Assembly (NCBI RefSeq): GCF_022763345.1 | Contig: NZ_JALEGS010000079.1 | Span: 1-46,647 of the forward strand | DNA from: Phaeodactylibacter sp. | GTDB lineage: Bacteria; Bacteroidota; Bacteroidia; Chitinophagales; Saprospiraceae | Reading direction: 5' to 3' | DNA length: 46,647 bases | In this document: positions 1 to 9,602 of the stretch, piece by piece | Layout: every line of letters begins with the position of its first letter | Numbering within the stretch: position 1 is the stretch's first letter | The notes under the pieces: model-generated | Database searches by the model: none | What the model was told of the DNA's origin: nothing | What the model saw: only the letters and a program-made list of their open reading frames with translations | Made by a program: the position numbers and the translations under genes

Positions 1-94
1 CAAAGCGCAAGTTTGGCAGGGGCTAGCCCCTGCCAAACTTGATTGGAACTACTATTTTACAATTATAGACTGTCTTAAGAAGCATAAGTCTACA
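1..94. repeat. Left copy of 94-bp inverted terminal repeat with a 32-bp perfect palindrome
   Basis: Bases 1-94 are the exact reverse complement of 46553-46646. The repeat contains a perfect 32-bp palindrome at 9-40 centred on GGGGCTAGCCCC, and a smaller inverted motif (AGACTGTCTTAAG...CTTAAGACAGTCT type). Its inner edge reads ...AAGTCTACA, so read from the gene side it starts TGTAGACTTATG. A TG...CA edge is seen in several insertion sequence families. The truncated gene begins directly at this edge. I interpret this as the terminus of a repeated mobile element at which the assembly stopped. The element body is not visible. Confidence 0.8.
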
Positions 95-702
95 TTACCC
101 TATCCGATGATCAGACAAAGATCTGGGTCAGTGGCCGCTTAAGGCAAGCAGAACCCTTTCTGATTGACGGCCAAACGTTGATGGTCAATGAACAGTTCGG
201 CGGTTTCCTTATGGCTTTGGATGCAGGGACAGGTGCCTTCATAGAGGTATTTTACCCGACAATGGACGCTGACCCGGGCATACAGCCCTATACTGACATC
301 AGGCAAATTCACGGCATAGGCGACGGTAGCCTGAAAGTCATCACCCAGGTAGGTTTCAGAGAAAATGAGCTAAGCCCGACTTATGATTATGCCATTGGTG
401 ATTTGACCATCCCAGTTGCTGGCAAAGGAGAGTTATTGATTTATGATTTGAAACTGGATACCGGGGTCTCCGCTCAGGAGGTTTCGGTACAAAAAGCCAG
501 AGCCTATCCTAACCCTGTAAGCCCTGGTCAAAGGATTTATCTTTCAGATGCCAGCAATAATGCTTACACGCTGTTTTCGTTAGCGGGCAAAAACCTGGGA
601 AGCCTCAAAAATGAGGATGCGTTTCCCTTCGTCTCTCCGGGGCTCTACTTGCTGAAAGGAAATAGGGATGGCAGGGCTTTTAAAATTTTGGTTGTTGATT
701 GA
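88..702 (+). CDS. Secreted T9SS-sorted protein, 5'-truncated by the terminal repeat
   Basis: The frame is open from base 88 (a stop in the repeat lies just upstream) to the stop at 702. The first ATG (181) is clearly internal, because protein-like sequence (ITLSDDQTKIWVSGRL) continues upstream to the repeat edge. The last 70 or so residues form a T9SS type A sorting domain: YPNPVSPGQ, then short beta strands, then a GLYLLKG motif and a final FKILVVD strand. The protein would therefore be exported and then secreted or anchored by the type IX system. The upstream part has strand-rich sequence with GTGAF and ALDAGTG patterns typical of beta-propeller repeats. The N-terminus and signal peptide are missing, so function cannot be given. 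Confidence 0.8.
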   Translation, partial: VYITLSDDQTKIWVSGRLRQAEPFLIDGQTLMVNEQFGGFLMALDAGTGAFIEVFYPTMDADPGIQPYTDIRQIHGIGDGSLKVITQVGFRENELSPTYDYAIGDLTIPVAGKGELLIYDLKLDTGVSAQEVSVQKARAYPNPVSPGQRIYLSDASNNAYTLFSLAGKNLGSLKNEDAFPFVSPGLYLLKGNRDGRAFKILVVD

Positions 703-831
703 CTAATGAAGTTGTGTGAAAACCGATACCTGCAAACAGCGTCATTTTAAAGCGCCGTAACGGATGGGGGAGGCTTGTTTTGAGGGAGGGACAGCTAAGC
801 AGGTGTATTTCGGTCAGGTCTGAATAAATAG

Positions 832-871
832 GACAGCCCTGTTTGATGATTCATCGGCAGGGCTGTCTTTT
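832..871 (+). terminator. Rho-independent terminator
   Basis: A perfect 10-bp stem, GACAGCCCTG (832-841) with CAGGGCTGTC (858-867), is followed by TTTT. It lies between the convergent genes ending at 702 (+) and 879 (-). The T-tract orientation favours termination of the + strand gene. Confidence 0.85.
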
Positions 872-878
872 GCGTGCA

Positions 879-1409
879 TCAATACGCTAGTTTATATTGC
901 GATAATTTTCTTTTTTGTCCCTTCGAGCGGCCACTAATCGGTATGGTTGTTTTAGCAGAGCCAATTAATGCGCCCAAGAGTCCCCCCGGAATCGCAAACA
1001 GGCCACCATAAAATACGGCTTTTTCCTCTGCACTAAATCTCAAAAATCCTGATCGATCATCTCCCTGTACAAGGCCCGCTAATCCTCCGATGACAAAACC
1101 TGTTAAAGCGCCAGAAATAAATCCTCTTCCAATCTGTCCTTTTTGCCTGAATTGAATATTTTGAATCTCATTGAAGTAAATCTTACGTTTTCCTTGTCCG
1201 GAAAGGTTTGATATCACGATCAGGCTATCCTCAACCTCATTCAGATACCCTTTAGTTATTTCAGCTTTATTAATAGGGTGAACCCATGTTTCATAATTCC
1301 TATTCGGCTTATTTTCTAACCTAGTTGTGGTTTGCCCTATCAGAAGATTGGGAGTAGGAATGCAAAAGGTAATTATACAAACTAATAGGGTGGGAATTGA
1401 TTTTTTCAT
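879..1409 (-). CDS. Exported protein with glycine-rich transmembrane hairpin, unknown function
   Basis: The start at 1409 is chosen because MKKSIPTLLVCIITFCI gives a clean signal peptide; the frame is open 16 codons further upstream without a better start. After the signal peptide comes a soluble part of about 75 residues (NKAEITKGYLNEVEDSLIVIS resembles bacterial proteins that read out a small SH3-like fold). Two glycine-rich hydrophobic segments follow (FISGALTGFVIGGLAGL and YGGLFAIPGGLLGALIG), of glycine-zipper type. A membrane-associated envelope protein is likely. I do not recognise a specific family. It stands alone between a terminator and a gene-poor stretch. Confidence 0.7.
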   Translation of the reverse strand: MKKSIPTLLVCIITFCIPTPNLLIGQTTTRLENKPNRNYETWVHPINKAEITKGYLNEVEDSLIVISNLSGQGKRKIYFNEIQNIQFRQKGQIGRGFISGALTGFVIGGLAGLVQGDDRSGFLRFSAEEKAVFYGGLFAIPGGLLGALIGSAKTTIPISGRSKGQKRKLSQYKLAY

Positions 1410-1891
1410 GTGATGAGTTTTAAGGGTTGAGTTCATACTTGGCATAAGATTAATCAATCATGTCTCTTCAAGTAAAAAGAATGCCCCTAATTGTTATTGG
1501 CATCTTTTCATTGCCTGCTGATTCGGATGTGTGATGAACATGTCTGCAAGCTCGGAAAATCAAGGAGAGTGGTGGAAGCCCATTTTCTCTTTTATATATA
1601 AAATTTAATTTAATATCAATAAAGCTATCTCTATCACCTGCCAAACATTGAGTATTTTGTAAATTTCCATTGGCAACCAAAATACTTAGTAAAATATCAT
1701 AAATCTGGATCAGCAATAAAGCGCGCCAACATAGCATTTGCCGTAAAAGCATTGGACCGGCCTGGTGCTGCTGCGGGAGATATGTCAGCGGCAGCTTGCT
1801 CCAGATCGGTCCAAATTTGTTCCTACACTATGCCGAGCGTTAGCCTTTACGGGTATTGTAGTTAGATAAAGCCTTGATCAACAAAGGGCTA
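1410..1891. other. Gene-poor stretch, no supported feature
   Basis: This 480-base stretch separates two leftward genes. One 94-codon open frame (1468-1752, - strand) exists, but its composition (clusters of Leu/Cys, no domain, no signal) is not protein-like. I see no tRNA, hairpin terminator or clear promoter. It could be a decayed gene. Confidence 0.5.
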
Positions 1892-4228
1892 TCAGAACTG
1901 AATTTTATAGCTCAGATTAGGAATAACTGTGGATGCCCGGTCTTCGTCAATAGTGTGAGCCACATGATTGTATTGAAACCCATTAAAATCGGGCGTTCCT
2001 GTTACATTCAATACTTTGAGTGCAAGCTCATGAGAACTTTTCTCTTTATTCATTTTGTAGCTTGCCGTAAAATGGACATTCAGGGTAGGGTCAGCCTGCA
2101 AGCTAAAGGCTTTGGTTTCGTCGTATACTACCTCTTCAAGCAAATGCGAAGCAGCTTCATTGACGGGCGAATACCGGTTTCCTCCCTGGTAACCAATCCT
2201 TCCGTTTAGACTGAATATGTTTTGTTCCCGCTTACCTGCCAGCCATTCCTTCCCGATTAGAAAGTTAAAAACATAGTTGCGGTTAAACCGGGTATTGTGC
2301 CAAGCCCCGTCCCCTCCTTTGTATCTTGATTTAAAGATGGAAGCCGTAGCCAAATAGTAATAACCATTTGAAACATATTTTTCAAGGGTGACATCGAGCC
2401 CATAATTTTCGCCAACGCCGGTATTTTCTAGCTTGGCTCCAAAAAATAAATCATTGTGGAGATTAATAAAAGAAAACGAACTGTCTGGAATGATAGGAAT
2501 AGAAAACAACCATTGGTAATAGGGCTCGACTTTTAAATGAACGAGGTCTGAAATATTCCAGTCATAACTGATGACCATATGGTGTGCTTTGCTGAAGTCA
2601 AGGTCCTTGTTTACTGCTTCTTCGCCAGTAGCAGTTGAGTTGTTGAAATAATAATTCAATTTTTCTAGCCGGCTGTGTAGTCCGTAGCCGAAGCCGACTG
2701 AATGATTGTCGGTAATTTGTTGACGAAGCCCTAACCGTGGCTCTAGGGTAGATTGTTTATTCAAAAGAAAATACTGGCCATTAATTCCAATATTCATCGA
2801 TAGGTTTCGAGCTAGGTTAAGGGAGGAACTGGAATACCCCGATACAACACCGCTAAATCCGTCTGCATCAAAAATTTCCTGGGGTGGATCACCGAGGGTT
2901 AAAGCATTATTCGAAAATATATCGTACATCATTCCCGTAAGGAGTATCCCTGTTCTATTGGTATGCGTTGCATTAAATTTTTTGTTGAATACCGATGAAA
3001 GCACAAGTCTGGTATTTGTGTTATAAATGTTGCTTGCGGGCTGCAATTGCTGTTCCTGGTCCAGCCTTTTGGTCGACCAATCTGTATTGATCATTGTGGC
3101 AGCCAATGTGGTTTTGAGATATGCCCTTTCGGCAAAGAAATATTTATGGGAAAGTCCGGCCGCTCCCATCCGCTGTTTTATTACATCGGTTTGTTTGTCA
3201 TCGGTGTATAGCCGCTCTGCTGCCGCCGTTTTAGCATCATTCGAAGCCCCATCAATCATTCCAAGGCCCCATAGGGTAAAAATGCCGGACTTCGTTGAGG
3301 GGAAATTTAATTTGAATGACAAGTCCTGGTATTCAATGCTTCCGGCACCATCAGGCAATAAGGGGGCAGCTAAAGCCAAGGTTGAATAGCGATAATTAAA
3401 CAGGTAAGATGATCGCCCTCCTCTGGTTAGTGGCCCTTCAGATGAAATGTCGATACCCAGTAGCCCCAGTTGGAAAGTATGTTCGTGTTCTTGGTTGTTT
3501 CCGGTTCTCATCTGTAGGTCAAAAACACCAGAAAGCGCGTTATTATATTCTGCGGGGAAGGCTCCGGTAAGAAAGTCGGAGTTGGCTAGCACCTGACTAC
3601 TCAGCGCCGTCAGGGTTCCGCCACCCAGGGAATTGAGGTCAGCAAAATGATTAGGATTGGGAATTTCAACTCCTTCTAACCTCCATTGCAAAAATTTTGG
3701 TGCATTTCCTCTCACTATTATTCCATTCTCACTGGTATTGCTAGCTACGCCTGCAACGGATGAAGCGAGGCGTGCCGGGTCGTCAAATCCACCAGCATAG
3801 CGGCTAGCCTCTTCCACGCTCAACATTTTGGCGCTAACTGTAGCCATTGCATTCAATGGTTTTGCCTTGTTTACCGTTGGTGTCACCACTACTTCACCAA
3901 GCTTCATCACGCTTTCCTTCATCCTAATAGTAACCTGTGCCTGCTTGGCTGACGACACTACAACTTCGTACACGACAGAAGGCTCGTAACCCAAAAAGTC
4001 AGCTTGCAGGTTGTACCTGCCCACCGGGAGGTCCGCAATAATAAAATGCCCCTTCATGTCAGTAGTCGTGCCTATTATGGGGTCAGAACCAATAACCACC
4101 ACCGTAGCCAAAGGCATAGGCCTGGTTGACGCGTCATCAATAACGGTTCCGTAAATAGAAGGTGCAGGCTGTGAAAATAGCTGCGTGGTAAAAAGTATTA
4201 CCAATAAAGTTGAGATCAATCGTGTCAT
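1892..4228 (-). CDS. TonB-dependent outer membrane receptor with carboxypeptidase-like N-terminal domain
   Basis: 778 residues. A signal peptide (MTRLISTLLVILFTTQLFSQ) is followed by a carboxypeptidase-regulatory-like beta-sandwich at about 23-105 (IYGTVIDDASTRPMPLATVVV...LPVGRYNLQADFLGY). Then comes a plug domain (GIIVRGNAPKFLQWRLEGVEIPNPNHF, about 170-240) and a beta-barrel to the C-terminal aromatic residue (LSYKIQF). This is the architecture of Bacteroidota TonB receptors importing siderophores, vitamins, peptides or glycans. No SusD-like partner is adjacent, so the substrate is unknown. The LuxR-type regulator about 100 bp upstream on the same strand could influence it, but this is inference. 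Length and both ends look complete. Confidence 0.9.
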   Translation of the reverse strand: MTRLISTLLVILFTTQLFSQPAPSIYGTVIDDASTRPMPLATVVVIGSDPIIGTTTDMKGHFIIADLPVGRYNLQADFLGYEPSVVYEVVVSSAKQAQVTIRMKESVMKLGEVVVTPTVNKAKPLNAMATVSAKMLSVEEASRYAGGFDDPARLASSVAGVASNTSENGIIVRGNAPKFLQWRLEGVEIPNPNHFADLNSLGGGTLTALSSQVLANSDFLTGAFPAEYNNALSGVFDLQMRTGNNQEHEHTFQLGLLGIDISSEGPLTRGGRSSYLFNYRYSTLALAAPLLPDGAGSIEYQDLSFKLNFPSTKSGIFTLWGLGMIDGASNDAKTAAAERLYTDDKQTDVIKQRMGAAGLSHKYFFAERAYLKTTLAATMINTDWSTKRLDQEQQLQPASNIYNTNTRLVLSSVFNKKFNATHTNRTGILLTGMMYDIFSNNALTLGDPPQEIFDADGFSGVVSGYSSSSLNLARNLSMNIGINGQYFLLNKQSTLEPRLGLRQQITDNHSVGFGYGLHSRLEKLNYYFNNSTATGEEAVNKDLDFSKAHHMVISYDWNISDLVHLKVEPYYQWLFSIPIIPDSSFSFINLHNDLFFGAKLENTGVGENYGLDVTLEKYVSNGYYYLATASIFKSRYKGGDGAWHNTRFNRNYVFNFLIGKEWLAGKREQNIFSLNGRIGYQGGNRYSPVNEAASHLLEEVVYDETKAFSLQADPTLNVHFTASYKMNKEKSSHELALKVLNVTGTPDFNGFQYNHVAHTIDEDRASTVIPNLSYKIQF

Positions 4229-4332
4229 AATCTTTTGATTTTAGACACAAAAATCTCTTGTCTAACGCGACCTTACAATACTGAAAAATCATTAGCCGGT
4301 ATTTAACTAGCTAGTAATGAGTTGATTATGAC

Positions 4333-5103
4333 TTATTCCAACAGGCCGTATTTTGATGCAAAAATTATTGCTTCCATAGAATTGTTGGCACCTAACTTTT
4401 TAATTACCCGTTGGCGGTGCGTATTTACCGTGTGCACGCTGATGGATAGCCGGTCAGATATCTCCTTGCTCAACAGCCCTTTCTTTACAAGTTTTAGTAC
4501 TTCGGTTTCTCTCCTGGTTAGTTCAAACTGTACTTTTCGTGGTATTTCGAGCGGAATAAATTTACCCGTTCTAAAATTAAGCAACTGGCTTTTGCCAGCC
4601 TCAAGATGCTCTTGGTTAGGTGCTACATCAACCATCGTGAGCATTAACCAAATTTGCCCTTTTGGGTCTAATTCTAAAATCTGATATTGCTCAACCATTC
4701 GAACATACTCACCCTTTGCATTCAGCATTCTGTATTCGTTGACTACTTTGTGGTTGAGCTTTTCATCGCCGGACAGGTTGATGAAAATCTTCAGTGCTGT
4801 AATACCACTTATGCTCAGTTTTTGTAAATCTTCCGGATGTATCCTTCGGGCAAAGAATTGCTGCCCTTCATCTTCATAATCCGACACTTGATATCCCAGG
4901 GTAATGCCAAAATTTGACGAATAATACACCATTTGTTTCTTCGAAAAATCGAAGATGCCTGTTCCCGAGTTCGTTATTTCTGATAGGTTTTGGAGGACTT
5001 TTGATTGTTTAAGAACGATACTTTGGTCCAGGCTGTCCTCTTCATATTTTATCTGAGACAAATACCTCAGAAAAATTTCCTCCAGGTTTTCTTTATTTGT
5101 CAT
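4333..5103 (-). CDS. LuxR-family transcriptional regulator with PAS-like sensor domain
   Basis: 256 residues. The C-terminal 60 or so residues are a LuxR/GerE helix-turn-helix (LTRRETEVLKLVKKGLLSKE...SISVHTVNTHRQRVIKKLGA), with the usual recognition-helix pattern VHTVNTHR. Residues about 45-180 resemble a PAS fold: GTGIFDFSKKQMVYYSSNF, then RRIHPEDLQ, then a final strand GQIWLMLTMVDV. The HPED motif is typical of PAS domains of Bacteroidota LuxR proteins. The ligand or partner kinase is unknown. It starts 18 bp after the gcvP stop in the direction of transcription, so it may be read through from gcvP. Confidence 0.85.
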   Translation of the reverse strand: MTNKENLEEIFLRYLSQIKYEEDSLDQSIVLKQSKVLQNLSEITNSGTGIFDFSKKQMVYYSSNFGITLGYQVSDYEDEGQQFFARRIHPEDLQKLSISGITALKIFINLSGDEKLNHKVVNEYRMLNAKGEYVRMVEQYQILELDPKGQIWLMLTMVDVAPNQEHLEAGKSQLLNFRTGKFIPLEIPRKVQFELTRRETEVLKLVKKGLLSKEISDRLSISVHTVNTHRQRVIKKLGANNSMEAIIFASKYGLLE

Positions 5104-5121
5104 TAAGCAATAGGGATATAA

Positions 5122-8007
5122 CTAGCTCAACGCATCCTCCTCATAAGCCTCCATTGGCGGGCAGGTACAGACCAGGTTGCGGTCGCCGAAGGCATTGTCT
5201 ACACGGCCTATGCTAACCCAGAACTTATGCTCGAAGCGCAAGTGGGGCAGTGGGAAGGCCGCTTTGGACCGAGAGTAAGGCAGATGCCACTCGTCCATGG
5301 TGATCAACTGCAGAGCGTGTGGGGCGTTGACCAGCACGTTGTTGTCCTCGGCAGCTTCGCCCCGGGCAATCTCGTCGATCTCTTCCCGAATGCAAAGCAT
5401 AGCATCGCAGAAGCGGTCGAGCTCGTCTTTGCTTTCACTTTCTGTAGGCTCGATCATAATCGTGCCGGGCACAGGCCAGGAGAGGGTGGGGGCGTGGAAG
5501 CCATAGTCTATCAGGCGCTTGGCTACATCCTCTGCCGAAGCCACAGATTTATAAGGGCGCAGGTCGATGATGAGCTCGTGGGCTGAATGGCCGTATCTGC
5601 CAGTGAAGAGCACATCATAGGCGCTTTCAAGGCGGGCTTTGATGTAATTGGCATTCAAGATGGCTGCTTTTGAGGCATCCGTGAGGCCTTTCTTGCCCAG
5701 CATTCTGATGTAAGCGTAAGAAATCAGCAGGATGCTGGCACTGCCAAATGGCGCTGCGCTGACTGCTCCGATGCCCTGATTTCCGCCAGTTTGAATCATG
5801 CTGTGGTTAGGCAGGAAGGGCTTCAGGCTCTCGTTGACGCAAATTGGGCCCATGCCGGGGCCACCGCCACCGTGTGGGATGGCAAAGGTCTTATGAAGGT
5901 TGAGGTGGCAAACATCGGCGTCAATAATGCCCGGGCTTGTCAGGCCGACCTGCGCATTCATATTGGCACCGTCCATATAGACTTTGCCGCCGTTATCGTG
6001 GATGATTTTGCAGATTTCCTGAATTTCAGTCTCGAATACACCGTGAGTAGATGGGTAGGTGACCATCAGAGCGGACAGCTCATTGCTGTGCTTCTCTGCT
6101 TTTGCGCGGAGGTCTTCCAGGTCGATATTCCCCTGATTATCACACTTCACAACCACGACTTTCATGCCTGCCATCACTGCACTTGCCGGGTTGGTACCGT
6201 GGGCAGAGTCCGGGATGAGCGCCACGTTGCGGTGGAAGTCGCCGTTGGCTTCGTGGTAACCGCGGATGGTCAGCAAGCCAGCGTACTCGCCCTGTGCGCC
6301 CGAGTTGGGCTGCAGAGAACAAGCAGCAAAGCCAGTGATTTCGCTCAGCCAGGCTTCCAGTTCGCGGAAAATTTGGAAGTAACCTGCGGCCTGATCAACA
6401 GGAGCAAAGGGGTGTATGTTGGCGAACTCCGGCCAGCTTACCGGGATCAATTCTGTAGCCGCATTCAGTTTCATGGTACAGCTACCTAAGGGGATCATCG
6501 AATGCACCAGGGACAAGTCCTTGTTTTCCAGAGACTTGAGGTAGCGCATCATTTCCGTTTCGGTATGATAGCTGTTGAATTTTGGATGTGTCAGGTAACT
6601 GGAGGAACGCTCCAATGCAGCTGGCAGTTGGAGCCCTTCTTTCGCTTCTGTTGTTAAGCTGGCGGATTGCCCTTTTACTTTAGCGAAAAGAGCAGTGAGG
6701 CGCTCAATCTCTGCAAGGTTAACTGTTTCGTCCAGGCTGATTTGTATGCTGTCTTCGGTGTACCAGAAGTTGGTCTCCTGGTTCAAGGCTTCGGTTTTGA
6801 CTGCCTGAATAAGTTCGGCGTCCGCTTTGATGCTAAGGGTGTCGAAGTAATGCCCATTCTGCTGCTCATAACCCAGGGCTTGCAGATTTTGGTCCAGAAT
6901 TTTCGCTAATTCATGCACTCTTCGGGCAATAGCTTTAATGCCTCTAGGCCCATGGTATACAGCGTACATGCTTGCCATTACGGCCAGTAGTGCTTGTGCG
7001 GTACAAATATTAGAAGTCGCTTTCTCCCGGCGGATGTGCTGCTCGCGGGTCTGAAGGGCCATGCGGTAGGCTGCTTGGCCGTGGCGGTCTACAGAGACGC
7101 CAATGATGCGCCCGGGAATCTGCCGCTTAAACTGCTCGCGGGTCGCAAAAAATGCAGCATGCGGCCCACCGTAACCCATTGGAACTCCAAAACGCTGCGT
7201 ATTGCCCACTACAGCATCTGCGCCCCATTCACCAGGAGGGGTGAGCAGAGCAAGGCTGAGGATATCGGCGGCAACAGTCAGGTAGATCTCTTTGTCGTTG
7301 GCTTGCTCCGCCAGTGCCCGGTAATCTTCGACTTTGCCGGTGCGGTCAGGGTACTGCAGCAGCATGCCGAATACCTTGTCGGTTAGTTCAAAAGACTTCC
7401 AGTCGCCTACCACCACTTCGATGTCAAGCGGCTTGGCCCGGGTCATCAATACCTCAATGGTTTGCGGCAGTACGGTATCGGCTACGAGGAATTGATTGAT
7501 GGCTTCCCCTTTGTTGCGTTTGTTTTTCTGGCTGTAGAACATCGTCATTGCCTCCGCTGCAGCCGTGCCTTCGTCCAGGAGTGAAGCATTGGCGATCGGC
7601 AGGGCCGTGAGATCGCTCACCATGGTCTGGAAGTTGAGCAATGCCTCCAGTCGGCCCTGAGAAATCTCTGCCTGATAGGGGGTGTACTGCGTGTACCAGC
7701 CTGGATTTTGAAAGACGTTGCGCAAAATAACCGAAGGGGTGATTGTGCCGTGGTAGCCCATGCCGATGTAGGTTTTGTAAACCTTGTTCTTGGCAGCGGT
7801 GCGCTTCAGCTCGTTGAGGAAGTCAAACTCCGTCAGGGCTTCCGGCAGGTCCATTTCCTTTTTTAAGCGGATTTTGTCCGGCACAGTCTCGTCGATAAGC
7901 TGATCCAGTGACTGTACGCCAATGGTTTCAAGCATTTTCGGCAGATCTTTATTAGAAACCCCGTTGTGGCGGTTCACAAACTGATCGAAGGAGGTGGTGT
8001 GTTTCAT
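5122..8007 (-). CDS. gcvP: Glycine dehydrogenase (aminomethyl-transferring), P-protein of the glycine cleavage system
   Basis: 961 residues, the full length of the fused (alpha plus beta) P-protein. It decarboxylates glycine with pyridoxal phosphate and passes the aminomethyl group to lipoylated H-protein. The PLP lysine is K706 in HLNLHKTFAIPHGGGGPG. Other family signatures are YIGMGYHGT, LTALPIANASLLDEGTAAAE, GVPMGYGGPHAAFFA and SMIPLGSCTMKLNA. gcvT and gcvH are not in the window, so in this genome the system is split. The start at 8007 (MKHTTSFDQF) matches the usual N-terminus. A Bacteroidota-type -7 element lies about 75 bp upstream. Confidence 0.97.
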   Translation of the reverse strand: MKHTTSFDQFVNRHNGVSNKDLPKMLETIGVQSLDQLIDETVPDKIRLKKEMDLPEALTEFDFLNELKRTAAKNKVYKTYIGMGYHGTITPSVILRNVFQNPGWYTQYTPYQAEISQGRLEALLNFQTMVSDLTALPIANASLLDEGTAAAEAMTMFYSQKNKRNKGEAINQFLVADTVLPQTIEVLMTRAKPLDIEVVVGDWKSFELTDKVFGMLLQYPDRTGKVEDYRALAEQANDKEIYLTVAADILSLALLTPPGEWGADAVVGNTQRFGVPMGYGGPHAAFFATREQFKRQIPGRIIGVSVDRHGQAAYRMALQTREQHIRREKATSNICTAQALLAVMASMYAVYHGPRGIKAIARRVHELAKILDQNLQALGYEQQNGHYFDTLSIKADAELIQAVKTEALNQETNFWYTEDSIQISLDETVNLAEIERLTALFAKVKGQSASLTTEAKEGLQLPAALERSSSYLTHPKFNSYHTETEMMRYLKSLENKDLSLVHSMIPLGSCTMKLNAATELIPVSWPEFANIHPFAPVDQAAGYFQIFRELEAWLSEITGFAACSLQPNSGAQGEYAGLLTIRGYHEANGDFHRNVALIPDSAHGTNPASAVMAGMKVVVVKCDNQGNIDLEDLRAKAEKHSNELSALMVTYPSTHGVFETEIQEICKIIHDNGGKVYMDGANMNAQVGLTSPGIIDADVCHLNLHKTFAIPHGGGGPGMGPICVNESLKPFLPNHSMIQTGGNQGIGAVSAAPFGSASILLISYAYIRMLGKKGLTDASKAAILNANYIKARLESAYDVLFTGRYGHSAHELIIDLRPYKSVASAEDVAKRLIDYGFHAPTLSWPVPGTIMIEPTESESKDELDRFCDAMLCIREEIDEIARGEAAEDNNVLVNAPHALQLITMDEWHLPYSRSKAAFPLPHLRFEHKFWVSIGRVDNAFGDRNLVCTCPPMEAYEEDALS

Positions 8008-8083
8008 TATCCGTCGCTTGTATTGTTATATTCGGTTAGGATTATTGGAATGGAGCTCATGCCCCGCACCGTAATTTTAAGCC

Positions 8084-8092
8084 GCAAAGGTA
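8084..8092 (-). promoter_or_regulatory. Putative -7 promoter element for gcvP
   Basis: On the - strand the bases read TACCTTTGC, matching the Bacteroidota primary-sigma -7 consensus TAnnTTTG. It lies 77 bp upstream of the gcvP start. A -33 TTG-like element is present further upstream but the spacing is not ideal. No glycine riboswitch fold was recognised in the leader. Confidence 0.45.
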
Positions 8093-8160
8093 CGACTTTT
8101 TTCTGTCCGCCTAACAAGCAATCCGGAATTTGGGTTGCTCCTTTTTATGTAAAAATTCTA

Positions 8161-9456
8161 TCATTCCCGGGCGACGTCCGCAGGGCCTTCCTTGGGGCGG
8201 ATGATCAGGCGCAGGGATTGGTCGTAAGTCAGGTAGTTCCAGACCCAGTTGAGGAATATGAACACCTTGTTTTTGGCTCCTAAAATCTGGAAGAGGTGTA
8301 CAAATAACCATATCAACCATGCGAAAGCCCCCTGGAATTTAAAGCCAGGCAGGTCGGCTACGGCACGGTTGCGGCCGATAGTGGCCATAGAACCGAGATC
8401 CTTGTAGGAGAAAGGTTCCATTTCTTTGCCCTTTGATAATTTTTTGAAGTTTTTGCCCAGGTGCCTGGCGTGTTGCATCGCAGCCTGTGCCACCTGCGGG
8501 TGCCCTTTGGGGTAGTCGGGCTCTTCCATGTAAGCAATATCGCCAATTGCAAAGATACCTTGCGTGCCTTTCACCTGGTTGAACCGGTCTACGGCAAGCC
8601 GGTTTCCCTTGACCAGTGCCTCCTCCGGCAGGCCCGGCATTTTATTGCCTGCCACACCGGCTGCCCAGATAAGCTTGTGGGTAGGGATTTTTGAATCGTC
8701 GCTCAGTGTGGCGTACGCTCCATCAAATCCGGTGACCATAGCATTTAGCTGAACCTTAACGTCCAGCCCCTCGAGAAATTCCTGCGCTTTTTGGGCGGCT
8801 TCTTCCGACATGCCCAACAGCAGCCGGTCAGCCCCTTCCACCAGGTGGATGTCAATCTCATCGGTATTCAGCTGTGGGTAGTCCTTGGGGAGGACATAAC
8901 GCTTCATTTCCGCCAGAGCGCCTGCTACTTCCACACCAGTAGGCCCTCCACCAACGATGACGATGTCAATCAGTTGTTGCCGTTTTTCGTAGTCCGTTAC
9001 GGATAGCGCGATTTCATAATCGGTGAGGATACGGTTGCGCAGGTGCAGCGCTTCTGAAACGGATTTCATGGGCAGGGCTTTTTGTTCAATTTCCTCATTG
9101 CCAAAGAAATTGGTGTCTGCGCCAATGGCCAGGACCAGATAATCGTAGTTGCAGATGCCGAGTGGGGTATGAAGTTGCTTTTGGTCCGTGTCCACCCGTT
9201 CCACTTCCGTTACCCGGATGAAGATGTTCTTTTCGCCCTGAAAAGCTTTCCGGAAGGGAAAAACGATGGAGCTGGGCTCCAGACCGGACATGGCCACCTG
9301 GTAAAACAGCGGTTGGAACTGATGATAGTTGTTTTTATCGATCAGAACGACCTGGTAGTTTTGTTTTTTGAGTGCGCGGGCAAGGGTCAGCCCACCAAAT
9401 CCACCGCCTACAATAACGATGCGTTCCTGGTCGGATTCAGGTATGTTAATTTTCAT
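8161..9456 (-). CDS. ndh: Type II NADH dehydrogenase (NADH:quinone oxidoreductase, non-proton-pumping)
   Basis: 431 residues. The N-terminal FAD-binding Rossmann motif is VIVGGGFGGLTLARAL, and a second NADH-binding motif VIVGGGPTGVEVAGALAEM lies near residue 165. The second FAD-contact motif IFAIGDIAY is also present. The C-terminal 50 residues are aromatic and hydrophobic (GAFAWLIWLFVHLFQILG) and fit the amphipathic membrane anchor of NDH-2. It oxidises NADH and reduces menaquinone at the inner membrane without pumping protons. It lies 153 bp from gcvP on the same strand, and is divergent from the FKBP gene with 146 bp between them. Related single-subunit reductases cannot be fully excluded. 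Confidence 0.92.
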   Translation of the reverse strand: MKINIPESDQERIVIVGGGFGGLTLARALKKQNYQVVLIDKNNYHQFQPLFYQVAMSGLEPSSIVFPFRKAFQGEKNIFIRVTEVERVDTDQKQLHTPLGICNYDYLVLAIGADTNFFGNEEIEQKALPMKSVSEALHLRNRILTDYEIALSVTDYEKRQQLIDIVIVGGGPTGVEVAGALAEMKRYVLPKDYPQLNTDEIDIHLVEGADRLLLGMSEEAAQKAQEFLEGLDVKVQLNAMVTGFDGAYATLSDDSKIPTHKLIWAAGVAGNKMPGLPEEALVKGNRLAVDRFNQVKGTQGIFAIGDIAYMEEPDYPKGHPQVAQAAMQHARHLGKNFKKLSKGKEMEPFSYKDLGSMATIGRNRAVADLPGFKFQGAFAWLIWLFVHLFQILGAKNKVFIFLNWVWNYLTYDQSLRLIIRPKEGPADVARE

Positions 9457-9602
9457 AAAGTGAGGTCTGTCGTAAAAAAGTCTACGGTATTGAAAGGGCT
9501 TATCCGGGTCAATGTTTGCAGCTTTTTTTACCTGGGTTATTGAAAGCGTTATAATTTTCTTTTCTTCGCAGCGTTTCAGCAGAACAGAAAATCAAAGTAT
9601 TT

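Noticed and set aside
1468..1752. 94-codon frame on the - strand between two real genes
   Set aside because: No signal peptide, domain or conserved pattern, and odd composition; probably chance or a decayed gene.
1800..1870. Isolated GTTAGCC core resembling an attC end
   Set aside because: No matching left arm or gene-sized unit; a lone 7-base match is expected by chance.
5227..7499. Several long + strand frames opposite gcvP
   Set aside because: They are shadows of the GC-rich gcvP coding strand and their translations have no domain-like pattern.
8008..8160. Glycine riboswitch upstream of gcvP
   Set aside because: The 150-base leader region shows a promoter element but no tandem aptamer-like structure.
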